Assembly: GCA_014529385.2 (NCBI GenBank) | Contig: CM043971.1 | Span: 24,716,769-24,780,768 of the forward strand | Length of the DNA stretch: 64,000 nucleotides | Direction: 5' to 3' | DNA from: Adiantum capillus-veneris | Taxonomy: Eukaryota; Streptophyta; Polypodiopsida; Polypodiales; Pteridaceae | In this document: positions 43,965-55,053 of the stretch, piece after piece | How positions within the stretch are numbered: position 1 is the stretch's first letter | Layout of the letters: every line of letters begins with the position of its first letter | The notes under the pieces: model-generated | The model's input: the letters and a program-made list of their open reading frames with translations, nothing else | What the model was told of the DNA's origin: nothing | Databases searched by the model: none | Position numbers and translations under genes: made by a program

Positions 43965-45800
43965 ATGACTCTAAAGCCTATTGCTAAGGAGCCAAAGATA
44001 TCTGAGATGACTTTAGCAAATCTCACCAAGTCTATTCAAGAGAGTCTTAGAGACAATCGTGCTCTGCAAAACAATCACATGTATCCAAGAAGGGAGCAAC
44101 AATGGTGCTTAGTATGCTATGGTCCGCATAGTACCAGTGAATGCTCTACTTTTAGAGTGAAATTCAATGGGAATTGCAATGCCTGTGGGAGGTATGGTCA
44201 TCAAGCTAAGGATTGCATAGTATTTAAGCACGCGATGGTCAGTAGACCAACCTTAGCATGGACAAACACACCCCGAGTGCCTGCATTGATGCCGGCCTCA
44301 CCTCTTGAACAAATGTCACAACACATGGTCCCTAGGGCCCAAAATGTTGTTCAAACAACACCCTTACCACCTCCAGTGCTAGGACCACAACCACCACATC
44401 CGAGAATCACTTCTGTGAATCAAGTGGTTTGTGAGTCATCTATTTCTTGTTTGGAAGGCTGTGAGGAAGATATAGACCCTAATATTGCCTATGGGATGGA
44501 TGCGCTTGAAGAAAGTCCACAATACTACATGGAGGACTATTGGGGACAAGTCAAACTTGTCTATCAAGTAGCTGCTCTTGCTGTAAGAGGCCAAAATATC
44601 AATTACATTGCCAAGAGACCACCTCTTCAATGCTATGAGTGTGGAGGTGCACATCATGTAGCGGAGTGTCCTATTAGGCTACAAAAGAATGCCACACTAA
44701 TGCAAACCAATCAAGTGAGCATGTCTACAATGCCAATCTTCATGTGTAATCGATGTGGCATAGATCATTTGATTGCCCAATGTCCAAATAATCCAAATGC
44801 GCCGAAGATCACACCATTAAACTTGATTGAGGTTACCGAGGAGCCATCACAAAGTACACCTGTGGTAACAATGAACGTACTCACACGATCGATGCTTCAA
44901 AAACAAAATTTTATTCTTGAAGAAAGAGACACAACATCAATTGCCCAATCTCAGAAGAAGAAGAAAACACGAAGGAAGAGATCGCAAAAAGCAGCGAAGT
45001 CAGACCCTAGCTCAAAGACCAACATAGGAACTGGTGACGACCCCATATATATGAACGACACTGAAGAGGATTCTGATTCAGGTGAAACCATGGAGACCAA
45101 AACGACCACTAGGAAAGAAAATTACAAGGAAGATTGTCATGAGCCACAATGGCCACGATCCAAGAAAAAGATAGGAACTTATCCAAACCCTACAGAGGAG
45201 ATCGAGCGAGTCAAGCAATTAAGGAGTTTGGTAGAAGATACCCAAAGGGATCTAGAGCCAGCACCTAGGCAGATCCAGATTACAGACACAATGTTCCCTA
45301 CGCAACAACAACTTCAGAAAGTCCATAGACCCTTAGCCATACCTAGTGTCATCCAAGAAGAAAGTGACTTAAAGTCATGGGAAAGTGGGCGTACTCACTT
45401 CTTGTTGGAAAGAATGTTTACAGAGGGACTACCTGACCCTATCGAAGAAATGGAGATCCCATCTTCCCCACGTCAAGGGACTGAAGCCCAAAAGGTGTCG
45501 TTAAATATTGCCAAATTGATGGATTTCATGACTTCCAAAGTTAGAACCACCATCATGTCCAAACTATATGGAGACCCTGAGCTATTCTTAGCTCTTCGAG
45601 ATTTCCTCAATGGAGAACTGAAGGTCGGGGTACCACAATTTGCACAAATGGATGGATCTAGGGAGATGCCAATAGAGGAGGAACCCTTAGATCCACAACC
45701 CAACCTAGATGAGAACCCTGTGGTAGAAATACCTATTAACAAGTTGGGACAATACTTTGAGGGAGATGAATCCAATGCAACCATACCAATCACTACCTAG
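43965..45800 (+). CDS. Nucleocapsid with four CCHC knuckles and acidic linker (Athila-like)
   Basis: An open frame of 611 codons, part of the same Gag-Pol. Four zinc knuckles are visible: CLVCYGPHSTSEC (residue about 48), CNACGRYGHQAKDC (about 70), CYECGGAHHVAEC (about 222) and CNRCGIDHLIAQC (about 258). Three have C-x2-C-x3-H-x4-C spacing and one the classic x4. Between the pairs lie Pro-rich sequence and a DALEESPQYYMEDYWGQ segment. The C-terminal half has a basic patch (KKKKTRRKRSQKA) and acidic linkers leading to protease. Knuckles bind RNA in packaging and reverse transcription. The frame is intact but no longer joined to an intact capsid. Confidence 0.75.
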   Translation: MTLKPIAKEPKISEMTLANLTKSIQESLRDNRALQNNHMYPRREQQWCLVCYGPHSTSECSTFRVKFNGNCNACGRYGHQAKDCIVFKHAMVSRPTLAWTNTPRVPALMPASPLEQMSQHMVPRAQNVVQTTPLPPPVLGPQPPHPRITSVNQVVCESSISCLEGCEEDIDPNIAYGMDALEESPQYYMEDYWGQVKLVYQVAALAVRGQNINYIAKRPPLQCYECGGAHHVAECPIRLQKNATLMQTNQVSMSTMPIFMCNRCGIDHLIAQCPNNPNAPKITPLNLIEVTEEPSQSTPVVTMNVLTRSMLQKQNFILEERDTTSIAQSQKKKKTRRKRSQKAAKSDPSSKTNIGTGDDPIYMNDTEEDSDSGETMETKTTTRKENYKEDCHEPQWPRSKKKIGTYPNPTEEIERVKQLRSLVEDTQRDLEPAPRQIQITDTMFPTQQQLQKVHRPLAIPSVIQEESDLKSWESGRTHFLLERMFTEGLPDPIEEMEIPSSPRQGTEAQKVSLNIAKLMDFMTSKVRTTIMSKLYGDPELFLALRDFLNGELKVGVPQFAQMDGSREMPIEEEPLDPQPNLDENPVVEIPINKLGQYFEGDESNATIPITT

Positions 45801-46091
45801 GGATTAACTGTGAAGGGAATCCTTGATGGTGGCGCTGGGGTTAGCATTGTGACTAAAAACTTCTAGGAAACTATGGGAAGACCTCACCTTGAGACCACAA
45901 CCATAGTCATAAAGATGGCCAATGGGTCTATTGTTAAACCTATTGGGATGCTAGAAGATCTCAAGATCAAGGTCTTCAGACATAAAATACAAATTACCTT
46001 CATTGTTATGGATTTCTCTAAGCACACTATGGCATCTGAGATGATCTTAGGACGTCCTTTTATGAGGGAAGCAAAAATTGTATATGACTAG
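45801..46091 (+). pseudogene. Retropepsin 1 of the Athila-like element
   Basis: Reads KGILDGGAGVSIVTK (active site D-G-G-A), a TAG, IVIKMANGSIVKPIGML, TFIVMDF and MILGRPFMREAKIVYD, that is, the DGG, flap and ILGR-PF elements of a retrotransposon protease. Stops at 45801 region and 45864 interrupt it. It sits at the usual place between Gag and reverse transcriptase. Confidence 0.8.
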
Positions 46092-47323
46092 TCTAAAAAC
46101 CATGTCTACCTGCAGTTCCAAGATTCGGTCATTCAAGTAGATCTTGTAACTGGTCGAGCACATCCTCTAAGAATCAGGTTTATAATTGATCATAAATCTG
46201 ACACCACAGTTCACTCGTCCCCATTGAAATATTGCTACACGTGTAAAGTGGACACTAATGTTGGGGAAGATTCTCCTTATATGGATGTACTACCTGGGAT
46301 GACTGAGTCGGACAATGTGGATTGGGTCCACCTAGCAGCAACCATACACATTTGGGAAAACAGGGGGACGACCTGGGTAACACCTCAGGGGGATGAAATG
46401 CCACCACTCATACCCTTAAATATGCTAGAAGCAATGTATATAGCTTCTGATGACCTACAAGATGAAGGTTTGACTGGCATTGGGACCAGTAGCGTCTCAC
46501 AAGACTATAGTCCACACGATTTGGGGTCAGAATCATCAATTGAAATTGACTCTGAGGACAAAGAATCCGAGTTAAATCTTAGTGCAAATGTGAGGAAAAA
46601 CCATTCAGGGCTCAGTGGTACCCTAGATGACAATCTATCCGAGAAAGCAGAAGACACAAGTAGTGATTCATCTAGTGACTCTTCACTAGAGATCGGCCAT
46701 AATCGAAAATTAGACAAGAAGAGTAAGAGATATAAGAGGCAACGATATCCAGAAAATGTGCGTGCTAGAATAAATGAAAAGAAATCTACCGCAGAATGGC
46801 TTAATTATATAGGGGCATGTGATGCTCATGAAAGTTGGTAGATAACTGGGGTAAATACCTTCAAAGTTTTATGTGGTGTAGTCCACAACCCATTGACATC
46901 GCACAACTAGATGCTACAGAGAAGCCAAAGTTGAGCCGTACCGTAAGGAGACGACAAAATCAAGAGTTAGCTCAACAACAAAAGGAATCGGAAGTGAAAT
47001 CACAGTCTACAGAACAACAGGACCCCACAGACCTACACCCTGCACCTGAACATTTCAAATCCTATACCACAGAGGAACGTAAGGTTGTGTATACAAAGGC
47101 TCAAAGAAAACCTATCGATGGAAGCAATGGATTTTATGACGGTCCAGCGATAGTTAAGGAAATAGAGTTAGCAGACCCAGGAGAAGAGTCTAAACCTGTC
47201 TTCATTGCCCAAGATCTGACAGAGACTGAGGAGTGTGTACTTAAAGAACTTCTCAAGGAATTCAGGGATATATTTTCTTGGACATATCATGATATGAAAG
47301 GTGTTCCACCTTCCGTGGTGTAG
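46092..47323 (+). CDS. Acidic linker between protease and reverse transcriptase
   Basis: Frames 46224-46841 and 46835-47323 encode Glu/Ser/Asp-rich sequence (EDTSSDSSSDSSLEIGHN, SEIDSEDKESEL-like) with a WTYHDMKGVPPSVV end that leads into reverse transcriptase (the usual FAWSYxDMPG element). The two frames overlap by a few bases, so a frameshift splits the linker. No enzymatic domain is seen. Confidence 0.6.
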
Positions 47324-48610
47324 CACACAATCCCCATGAATAGCATGGCTAAACCAGTTCAACAACGACCCTACCCAATGAATCCTAAATATGCAAAGAT
47401 CGTTCAATAAGAGATTGAAAAGCTTGTGGAATGCGGATTCATATACCCTATTGAGCACTCAGAATGGGTGTCTCCAATAGTGATTGTGCCAAAAAAGAAT
47501 GGGAAACTCAAAGTGTGCCTAGATCTCAAGAAGGTCAATGTCGCCACTAGGAGGGGCCATTACCCCTTGCCATATTCAGAACATGTGCTTGAAAGAGTTG
47601 CGGGAAAGGAAGCTTATAGCTTTTTAGATGGGTACTCTGGCTACAATCAAATCAATATTACGCTAGAGGACCAAGCTAAAACAGCCTTTATAACCAAATT
47701 TGGAGTGTTTGCATTTCGTGTTATGGCTTTTGGCTTAACCAATGTCCATGCTACCTTTCAAAGATTAATAAACACTGCTTTTAGAGAATATTTAAGGGAG
47801 TTTTGTGAAGCTTTCTTAGATGACCTTTGTGTTTATTCCTCTTGGAAAGAACATCTATCATGCTTCCGAAAAGTGTTTGAGAAGTGCAAATTGTATCACA
47901 TCTCCTTAAATCCTTTCAAATGCCAATTTTGGGTTAAACATGGAGTCATTTTAGGGCCTATAGTGTCCAAAAATGGTATTTCCACAGATGAGAGAAAAAT
48001 TAAATCCATTGCTGAATTGCCACCACCTACAAACTATAAGGGAGTTCAAAGATTCATGGGCCATGTTGTTTATTACCGATGGTTTATTTTAAACTTTATC
48101 GAGATAGCTCGTCCTTTGTACAAGCTTCTTATTGAGTTCCACTAGACTGCGGAGTGTGACTATGCTTATGAGTCATTGAAAAAGACCTTGACTAGTGCTC
48201 CTATTCTATGAGTGCCCGATTGGAATGTAATTTTCCATGTGCATATTGATGCATCAAACTTTGCTATTGGGTGTGTTCTAGCTCAACCAGGAGAACATAA
48301 ATTGGACTACCCCATCAGCTTTGCAAGTCGTCAATTGAATTATTCCGAGAGAAACTACACCACTACAGAGAAAGAAGGTTTAGGTATGATTTATGCAGTG
48401 AAGAAATTTTGCTACTACCTTCTGGCCAACAAGTTTGTTTTCTATGTTGTTCATCAAGCCTTGTTGTATCTCGTAAATAAACCTTGTTTGATGGGAAGAA
48501 CTACACGATGGTTGCTAGTTCTCCTTGAGTTTGATTTTACCATTGTGGTGAGACCTGGTAAAATACATGTCATGGCGGATCATTTGTCTCGCATACCCAA
48601 TGGTGAAGCC
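47324..48610 (+). pseudogene. Reverse transcriptase and RNase H of the Athila-like element
   Basis: Reverse transcriptase shows CGFIYPIEHSEWVSPIVIVP, KVCLDLKKVNVATRRGHYP, FLDGYSGYNQINI, VMAFGLTNVHATFQRL and catalytic FLDDLCVYS. Substitutions at usually fixed residues (MPFGL to MAFGL, NAPATF to NVHATF) suggest drift. RNase H has HVHIDASNFAIGCVLAQ, YTTTEKEGLGMIYAVKKF and VMADHLSRIPNGE; the ADHLSRIP end is typical of Athila. Stops lie at 47408, 48143 (TAG for an expected Trp) and 48210. No second RNase H is seen, unlike the Tat element at 56.4 kb. Confidence 0.85.
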
Positions 48611-50020
48611 CCTACTAGAGTTGATGATGAATTACCCGATACTTCTCTATTCCTAGTTGAAACCATACCTGAATGGAGTGAGAAGATTGTGAAGTTTCTA
48701 ATTAATGGTTTTCCACCCAAAGATCTTCGTAAGGACATAGCTCGAAAACTGTTAAAAGAATGTGAACCGTACCCTTTCATTGCAGGAACTCTCTACAAGC
48801 TAGGGAGGGACGATATTCTTAGACGTTGTGCCCGTGAGGATGAGTATTTGTACATACTGCAAGAAGCCCACATGGGTATAGCTGGAGGACATTTCTCAGG
48901 GGAACTAACAGGTAGAAAGGTGTTTCAATCAGGCTATTGATGGCCAACCTTATTTAAGGATGCATCACTTTTTGTAAAAGGATGTGATGAATGACAACGT
49001 TACAAGATCACACAATGAAATGATAGGATGCCCTTACATCCTGTTAAAGTGACTCAACCATTTGAAAAATGGGGTCTGGACTTTGTAGGCCCAATTAGTC
49101 CGGCAGCTCGTAGCACTCAATCTTGATATATTATCGTTTCCACTGACTACGTAACAAAGTGGGCGGAAACTAGGGCGACACATAAGGCTGATACGAGGTC
49201 AACTGCCAAGTTTCTCTTTGAGAACATTATTACAAGATTTAGTTGTCCCTTTGAGATTGTGAGTGACAATGGTACTCATTTTATAAATGGAGTAATCAAA
49301 GAACTCACTACTAACTTCATGATAGCTCACCATAAGTCCACACCTTATTATCCGCAAGCAAATGGCCAAGCTGAGAGCACCAATAAAACCTTAATCTCTA
49401 TCTTGACCAAAATGGTAGAAGCTCATCGCACAGATTGGGATTTAAAGTTAACTTCAGCTTTATGGGCTTATCGTACTGCATACAAAGTTGTGGTTAATTG
49501 CACACCGTTTAAGATGGTGTACGGCCAAGAAGCGGTTATGCCATGGGAGTTTGTCGTTCCTAGTCTTCGAGTAGCTTCTCAAGAAGGTTGGGATGGTAAC
49601 CCCTTAGTTGAGAAATTATATATCCTTGAAAGGCTAGATGAAGAGAGGCAATTAGCTGTGCAAAATGCACTTGTGAAGAAAGATAGGAGGAAGAAATGGT
49701 TTGACTGTCATCTAAAGAACAAAGATATCAATGTTGGTGATAAAGTACTTATGTATGGAGTGCGTAATGAAAAGAAAAAGTTGAAATATGCGGGAAAAGG
49801 ACCGTATAGAGTATGTGAGATCACCCCACAAGGAACCATTCGTGTGGAGACTCTTGATGGAGTTGAAACCATTGGATTCCTCAATGGGAGAAAATTTAAA
49901 AGATACTGTGATCCTTTAAGCCAAGAGGAGCTACGTGCCATCCATACACAAAATACAGTCAAGGCACAAACAGAATTGAGGAAGATACAAGCTCAATCTG
50001 AGGCTAAGGAGCGACAATAA
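48611..50020 (+). pseudogene. Integrase of the Athila-like element
   Basis: The zinc-binding part (HMGIAGGHFSGE, then WPTLFKDASLF and GCDE) is broken by four or five stops between 48938 and 49125, including TGA where a zinc-finger Cys should be (49009 region). The core has EKWGLDFVGPISP (Asp), EIVSDNGTHFING (Asp) and YYPQANGQAESTNKTL (Glu). The C-terminal GPF-like part reads YAGKGPYRVCEITPQGTI. The frame from 49259 to 50020 is open. The enzyme would insert cDNA; the damaged N-terminus prevents this. Confidence 0.85.
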
Positions 50021-50107
50021 CGCATAAGACAAAAACGAGAGGCTAACCTTGGAGTCACACATGCATTCCCCGTTGAAACCGATGAGGATTGGTTGGACTC
50101 TGACACA

Positions 50108-50440
50108 CCTCTATAATACCCTATTGAGTTAAACAGCACCTATGGAAAAGTGCTATATAATGCCTTATTGGACACGGGTACTAAATATAATATGCTATCA
50201 TATGGGGTGTGGTGTCAGTGAGGGAATCCACCTCTATCTAAGAGTATTATCCAAGTCAAGGATGTCAACAAGAAAAAACTACGGTTTTTGGAATCTAGCA
50301 CACTTCTATCAGTTATGACAATGGGGTTGTAGCTCAAGACTTTTTGGTCATGCCTACTGGAACTATGGAGGGTAATATAAACCTAGGATGCACGTGGATG
50401 ATAGCCACCAAATGCACTATTGATTGGGGGACTGGGGGTG
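50108..50440 (+). pseudogene. Second retropepsin-like domain, downstream of integrase
   Basis: The frame following integrase reads LYNALLDTGTKYNMLSYGVW, an aspartic-protease active site with D-T-G. It goes on with SIIQVKDVNKKKLRF, changes frame near 50310, and ends with DFLVMPTGTMEGNINLGCTW and ATKCTIDWG, matching the N-ILG--W and --DW elements of the fold. A TGA (50218-50220) and a frameshift inactivate it. The Gag-Pol already has a protease at 45801. Plant retroelements normally carry one, so this is a duplicate, a captured gene or the start of a separate 3' protein. Confidence 0.55.
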
Positions 50441-51250
50441 TCACAACGCAAAAACCAACTCTTAGCCCTACCACTCAAGCCATAGTCCTTGAGATATTGC
50501 CGCTTAAGGAAATAAAACCCAAGACATTGCATGTTCAAGAGGTTGAACCATATGTCCCCATAGCCCAAGTCTCTAGAGCTTCAACTGATGTAGTTGAAAG
50601 AAAGCTTTAGACACACAAGAACCATCCTAATATAACAAAGAAAACATACAAGTGGGTCCCTAAAGCTTCTTTAGTGACCATGACCGATGCTAAAAAAAAT
50701 ACAATCCTCGTAAGAAACGTCCCACTCACTCCAAGAAATGTAAAGAAACGTTGCGTTGGATTCCTAAATGACTATTGGAAGCCCAAGGATACTATGAAGG
50801 AAATGATCAAATCTGGGTGCCCAAACATAAATTGTACTCTTACCTGTTACCTGGCCCATGTAAACCCAATCCTATGACTCCAAAACAAATTGAAAATCGC
50901 GAAAAGGAAAAAATCACAGAATTCTATACACCCGCTCTAGAGCTAGTTTGGGTACAAAAGAAAGAACGATTTGTTCCACCTAGCTCAGGAACACGGAAAT
51001 CAAATTAAGCTTCTTTCTCTTCATGTTGTTCCTATACGGAAATAGAAGCTTCGCCACAACCTCCACCTACCATTGTACATATCCATACAAGCAAGAAAGA
51101 GTTTGCACCTCCCGTTGTAAGTTCACCACCTACAACAATGTTACAAATAAAATCATGGGAGAGTACCTTACCACCCTTGCAACTAGATGAAATGCATAGG
51201 GCGATCAAAAACTATTGGTTAAAACCTTCACCTATAACAACTTGGAACAA
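50441..51250 (+). pseudogene. 3' coding region of unknown function (W[VI]PK repeats)
   Basis: Frames continue after the second protease: EILPLKEIKPKTLHVQEVEP, then three W-V/I-P-K motifs (YKWVPKASL about 50650, LRWIPK about 50755, NDQIWVPKHKL about 50815), LEAQGYYEGNDQIW, LLPGPCKPNPMTPKQIENRE, and PPTIVHIHTSKKEFAPPV up to about 51240. Frame changes occur near 50690 and 50870. I recognise no family. The Trp-Pro-Lys repeats and Pro-rich tails recall structural rather than enzymatic proteins. Confidence 0.4.
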
Positions 51251-51297
51251 CTAGTTTCAAAGGGTGACAACATCATTTCAAACGATATGATCTACCC

Positions 51298-51311
51298 AAG
51301 GAAGGGGGGAG
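51298..51311 (+). promoter_or_regulatory. Polypurine tract
   Basis: AAGGAAGGGGGGAG followed by TGTTTGCTG. It looks like a polypurine tract before an LTR, but what follows does not match the 5' LTR at 40335-40916, so it may be an internal tract or mark an unrelated LTR. Confidence 0.4.
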
Positions 51312-51392
51312 TGTTTGCTGACAGTCATCATTCACTCACTCCCCTCTCAACCTTTCTCCCTGAATTCTTAATCTCCAATCTTAGGTAATGTA

Positions 51393-51400
51393 TATATAAA
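51393..51400 (+). promoter_or_regulatory. TATA box before the 3' ORF
   Basis: TATATAAA within GTATATATAAATCC, 138 bases before the ATG at 51538, a normal plant promoter spacing. Confidence 0.45.
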
Positions 51401-51537
51401 TCCTTATACTCACAAAAACAAGATAAAAAAGTAAAAGAGCAAGAGCCATAGCACAAAATCATAAAAACACATTATGCACAAGAACATGACCCTTGTAATA
51501 TTTGCACTCTAACCATCATCTATTTGCGTGTACAAAT

Positions 51538-51960
51538 ATGGCTAGTACGCTAGAGTCATCCACTCCTGCCTTGGGTGAGAGGTACCCTCATTACTTTTCA
51601 CACATATTTCACATGGTCTTTCCGGTGCTTGCCTGTGAATGGGATTTGGTAGGTACGCTAGCATGTGAGAGGAATTTTGAGGAGTTAGAATGGCTGATAC
51701 GTCTCTTGACCACGACTGATCCATACTTAGTAGAGAGTGTATCTCCCATTGCACAAGCCTACCCTTTTGGCCAAGATGACTATAGGAATCTAGTGGCTTT
51801 CTTAGTAAACATGGGTACTTATGATGAAGATGAGAATTTACATGAATACACAGATGGCGCATATGGTCTCATGGATGATGACTTTGTTTATCTGGATGAC
51901 GAGGATAGGGGTTTAGCCTTAGGGTTTCCTCCCAATCTCTACAATATCCTATTCCATTGA
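51538..51960 (+). CDS. Intact 140-codon acidic ORF, unknown function
   Basis: Begins MASTLESSTPALGERYPHY at the ATG behind the 51393 TATA box. A hydrophobic patch (HYFSHIFHMVFPVLA) is followed by paired LACE-- repeats (VLACEWDLVGTLACERNF), a WLIRLL helix, PFGQDDYRNLVAFLVNMG, and an acidic tail (LMDDDFVYLDDEDRG). It ends PPNLYNILFH. There is no signal peptide and no convincing membrane span. In Athila elements an extra ORF often follows pol, sometimes called env-like; this one sits there but lacks envelope features. It is uninterrupted although the upstream pol is broken. Confidence 0.45.
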   Translation: MASTLESSTPALGERYPHYFSHIFHMVFPVLACEWDLVGTLACERNFEELEWLIRLLTTTDPYLVESVSPIAQAYPFGQDDYRNLVAFLVNMGTYDEDENLHEYTDGAYGLMDDDFVYLDDEDRGLALGFPPNLYNILFH

Positions 51961-52365
51961 CTCTCTAGGGGGAGTCCAAATAATTAGGTTAGGGTTCTTT
52001 ATGGTTTTTTTTTGTGTTCAATAAGTGTTGGTACCTTTTCCCACTGATGTGCCTCCTAGAGGTATTCTTTGTGTTTCCAAGTGTGTACAGGAGTGTGTTG
52101 CTGTTTTTAGGATTTGGACCTTCATGGAATCTTTATCTCGACTCACTCTTCAAATCAAGTGCAATTATCAACGCAAACAGGTGTTTCTTAGCATGGCCCC
52201 TTATCTTTTTTGCATCTATATTTGTCTGCTTTAATTGTGATTGGTAGCATAATATTCAGCACATTTGCTTAGCATCAAACATTTAATTCAATGTAATTTT
52301 TTTCTAAATCACTTGTCTAGGCTTAAAAATCATGCAGTTCGACTAAGCTAGTTTGACCAAGCTAG
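51961..52365 (+). other. Non-coding 3' region of the Athila-like element
   Basis: AT-rich, no domain. It is interrupted at 52366 by the Tat element and should resume at 63621. Confidence 0.45.
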
Positions 52366-52369
52366 GCGT
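52366..52369. repeat. Target-site duplication, left copy
   Basis: GCGT immediately before the LTR start TGAGGCGG. The same four bases follow the other LTR at 63617-63620. GCGTT would match if the first LTR base is counted. Confidence 0.7.
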
Positions 52370-53391
52370 TGAGGCGGTCCGAGGCGGGCAACAAGAGAGG
52401 CGACCTCTAAAAACCCCTCAAGGCTCCCATGCTGCTCAATTGGGGCTGGGGCAACCACAAGCACAACACAACAACAAACCCACAGCCAAACCCAAACAAG
52501 ATAGGGGCACCACCTAGTTATGGTATGCGAACTAGGACGCAAGAGAGATTTTGGCACAACCAAGAAGATACACTACACAACACACACAAACAACCTCACA
52601 CCAAGACACACACAAACTGGACCAGAGAGAGCTAGAGCAAAGGGAAGAGAGAGAGAAAAGGATCTTGCGTAATACCGTATTTGTGACTTGCAAATGGAGA
52701 TGGTTCGTTATGATGCTATCGTAGAACTTGTATAAACTCACTCAATGCTTAGTGATTGCTAAACATTGCCAAAACACACACACACTGTCTTAGGGTGTGG
52801 GAGACCTCTCACCACAATACCCTCTTACAATGGACACAAAACTGGCAATGAAAAACACACTAAAACATTTTCTAAAATCAAGATCAACCGAAAAAACTCA
52901 AATACACAAGTCACCTTGAATTCACCAAACCGTATTGCACAAATGGAAGGACGAAGATTTGAACGTCGAATCACGCCTCTGATGCACCAAACCTCAATTT
53001 ATTGATGATGAAGGAGCATATACAATAGTGGTTTTGAGATTTGTGGAACTCACGCTCTCTCACTTGCAATGTGTAGCTTGAAGGCTTCTCTCACACCAAG
53101 AGTAAAGCTCACAAGTGGTTGCTACACCTAAGTCTCTCCTCACGCATAGAGTGTTGGGGTGCTATGTGAGATATTGGAGGTTGTTTTACAAGAAGGAGAG
53201 GGGCCTATTTATAGGTTGGAGACCCCTCATTAAGATTATTGGAAATCCTAATTTACAAGCTAACAAATCAGGATTATGATTTTTTGAATATCAATACATT
53301 GCGGGCCTTCTTTGTTTGCTTGAGTCATGGGTGTGGGCTCAAAAGAGAGCATTATTGATGGTAGATAAGGTGAAAGTAAGTTTTAAGGAAG

Positions 53392-53432
<41 letters not shown>

Positions 53433-55024
53433 ACTATACATGTCTTGAGGTGAGGTGTCTTTTATGGTTAGGTCAATGCTATTTTGTGTTAGTATGTTAG
53501 TCGTTAGTAATCACTAGAAAGTTAATGTTACATTTACAATGGGTAGAGTGAGTTGATTTGATGAAGGAAGAGGGGTGAATTAAAAGAGAATCATTGAGAT
53601 GGTGAAGCTTTGAAGAAGCTTGAACTCACCCTTGTGTAGATTGTGGAAAAAATGACCGCTGGTCTTCTTCTTCTTCTTCGCTTCTTTACGCCGCCGCCAC
53701 GGTTGACCACCACGATGAAAAGAGGATTTGTTGATGAAAAATCCTCAATTTGCAGAAGTTATCATGGTTAAGATGCTGAATTTAGATATTTTAGGAGAGG
53801 TAAATGAAATTGTAACATAGAAGCAATAGAGAGAGACATGGAGAGGGTGTATGTATGTAGAGGTTCATAAAAGAACTATAGGGATGAGAGAGAAGGGTAA
53901 TGGTGAAGAGGGTGGGAGAAGCCATGGAAATTGCAGGTTTGAGTGAGGGAAGGAGAGGGAGGGATGTGTAAGAGTGAGTAGGTGTGTGGAAGGGTGAGAG
54001 AAGACTAAGGGCTACTTGTGAGAAAAGTGGGCAGACTGGGGCCCACTCAAAAAATCATATCTCACCGCTGGTAGCTCCAAAAATCATGAAAAAATTTGAG
54101 GTGATTGTTCAGAGCGTGGGCTACATTTTCTCTTTTGACCACCGCTCCAAATTCGGAGTGGAGATAGGTGCCAAAATTCTCACCAAAAAGCCTGTTTTTT
54201 ATGCCTGCAAAAGTCTTTTAGTGGCCCCCTCCTTTGTTGAATTTGTACAATGCATCCAAGAGTGAGCCCCTCCTTTGTCATATTATAATATAAAGCATTC
54301 AAGTTGCCCTTGACCCATGCATGGAGGAGGATTATTGGTGAAATAAGAAATATATACATGGTGGGACTAGTGTATGGACTATTCATGGACTTTAGCTCAA
54401 TGAGCACATGGTGTTAGAATAATGAGTAAAAATAATAATAAAAATATGGAGGAGTTATGGATATGGAAAGATATTGGAATCATATGATATGGTCCCTCCT
54501 TGAATTATTTTGGGTGAAAGAGGAAAAGGTGTGCAAGTAAATAATATAATAAAAGTAACCAATGAGTAGAAATCAATTTTTTGTTTTCACGAGGGTGAGG
54601 GTGAAAATGTGGGAGTGATTTGTATAAAGGAAAAATATGAGGTTAGAGTATGTTCATATTGGCAAAAAATATAATTATGGTGTAAGAGGATGAAAGAAGG
54701 TGTACATAGGTTTAATAAAACACACACCTAAGTAGAAATATTTAAATAAAATACCAAAATAATTATAAAAAATCCCTATATTTAGGCCATATATACAATG
54801 AAATATTTACACACAAAGAGGCCATAATATACTTTTATTTTTTTTGGCTCACCTAGCCCAGTGACTAGCTAGCTGAGGGTTTTTAAGAAGATATGGGAAA
54901 AGCCCCCTAACTCACACACGCCTATGTACAGTGAAATGGTAGGGATAGCCATAGCGTTTGGGTGAATTTGGTAGGGTGGAGTAATCTAGTATGGCAATTA
55001 TGGAGAGCCGAAAAACGGCTATCA
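52370..55024 (-). mobile_element. 3' LTR of the intact Tat element
   Basis: 2,655 bases, TGAGGCGG...GGCTATCA, almost identical to 60945-63616. I could see about 18 single-base differences plus a shorter GA tract (53394-53430, 37 bases against 53). Such similarity means a recent insertion. A polypurine tract adjoins it at 55028-55040. Short frames inside (for example 53984-54265) are duplicated only because the LTRs are. Confidence 0.95.
53394..53430. repeat. (GA)n in the 3' LTR
   Basis: 37 bases of GA; the matching tract in the other LTR is 53 bases. Confidence 0.9.
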
Positions 55025-55027
55025 TTA

Positions 55028-55040
55028 GCCCTTCCCCCAG
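55028..55040 (-). promoter_or_regulatory. Polypurine tract of the Tat element
   Basis: Minus strand CTGGGGGAAGGGC, then TAA and the LTR start TGATAGCC. Confidence 0.8.
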
Positions 55041-55053
55041 GATGATGGTATAT

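Noticed and set aside
51312-52365. 3' LTR of the Athila-like element
   Set aside because: A polypurine tract and TG start are present, but the sequence has no visible similarity to 40335-40916.
53984-54265. 93-codon frame repeated at 62576-62857
   Set aside because: Inside the two near-identical LTRs of the Tat element; opposite to its transcription and without motifs.
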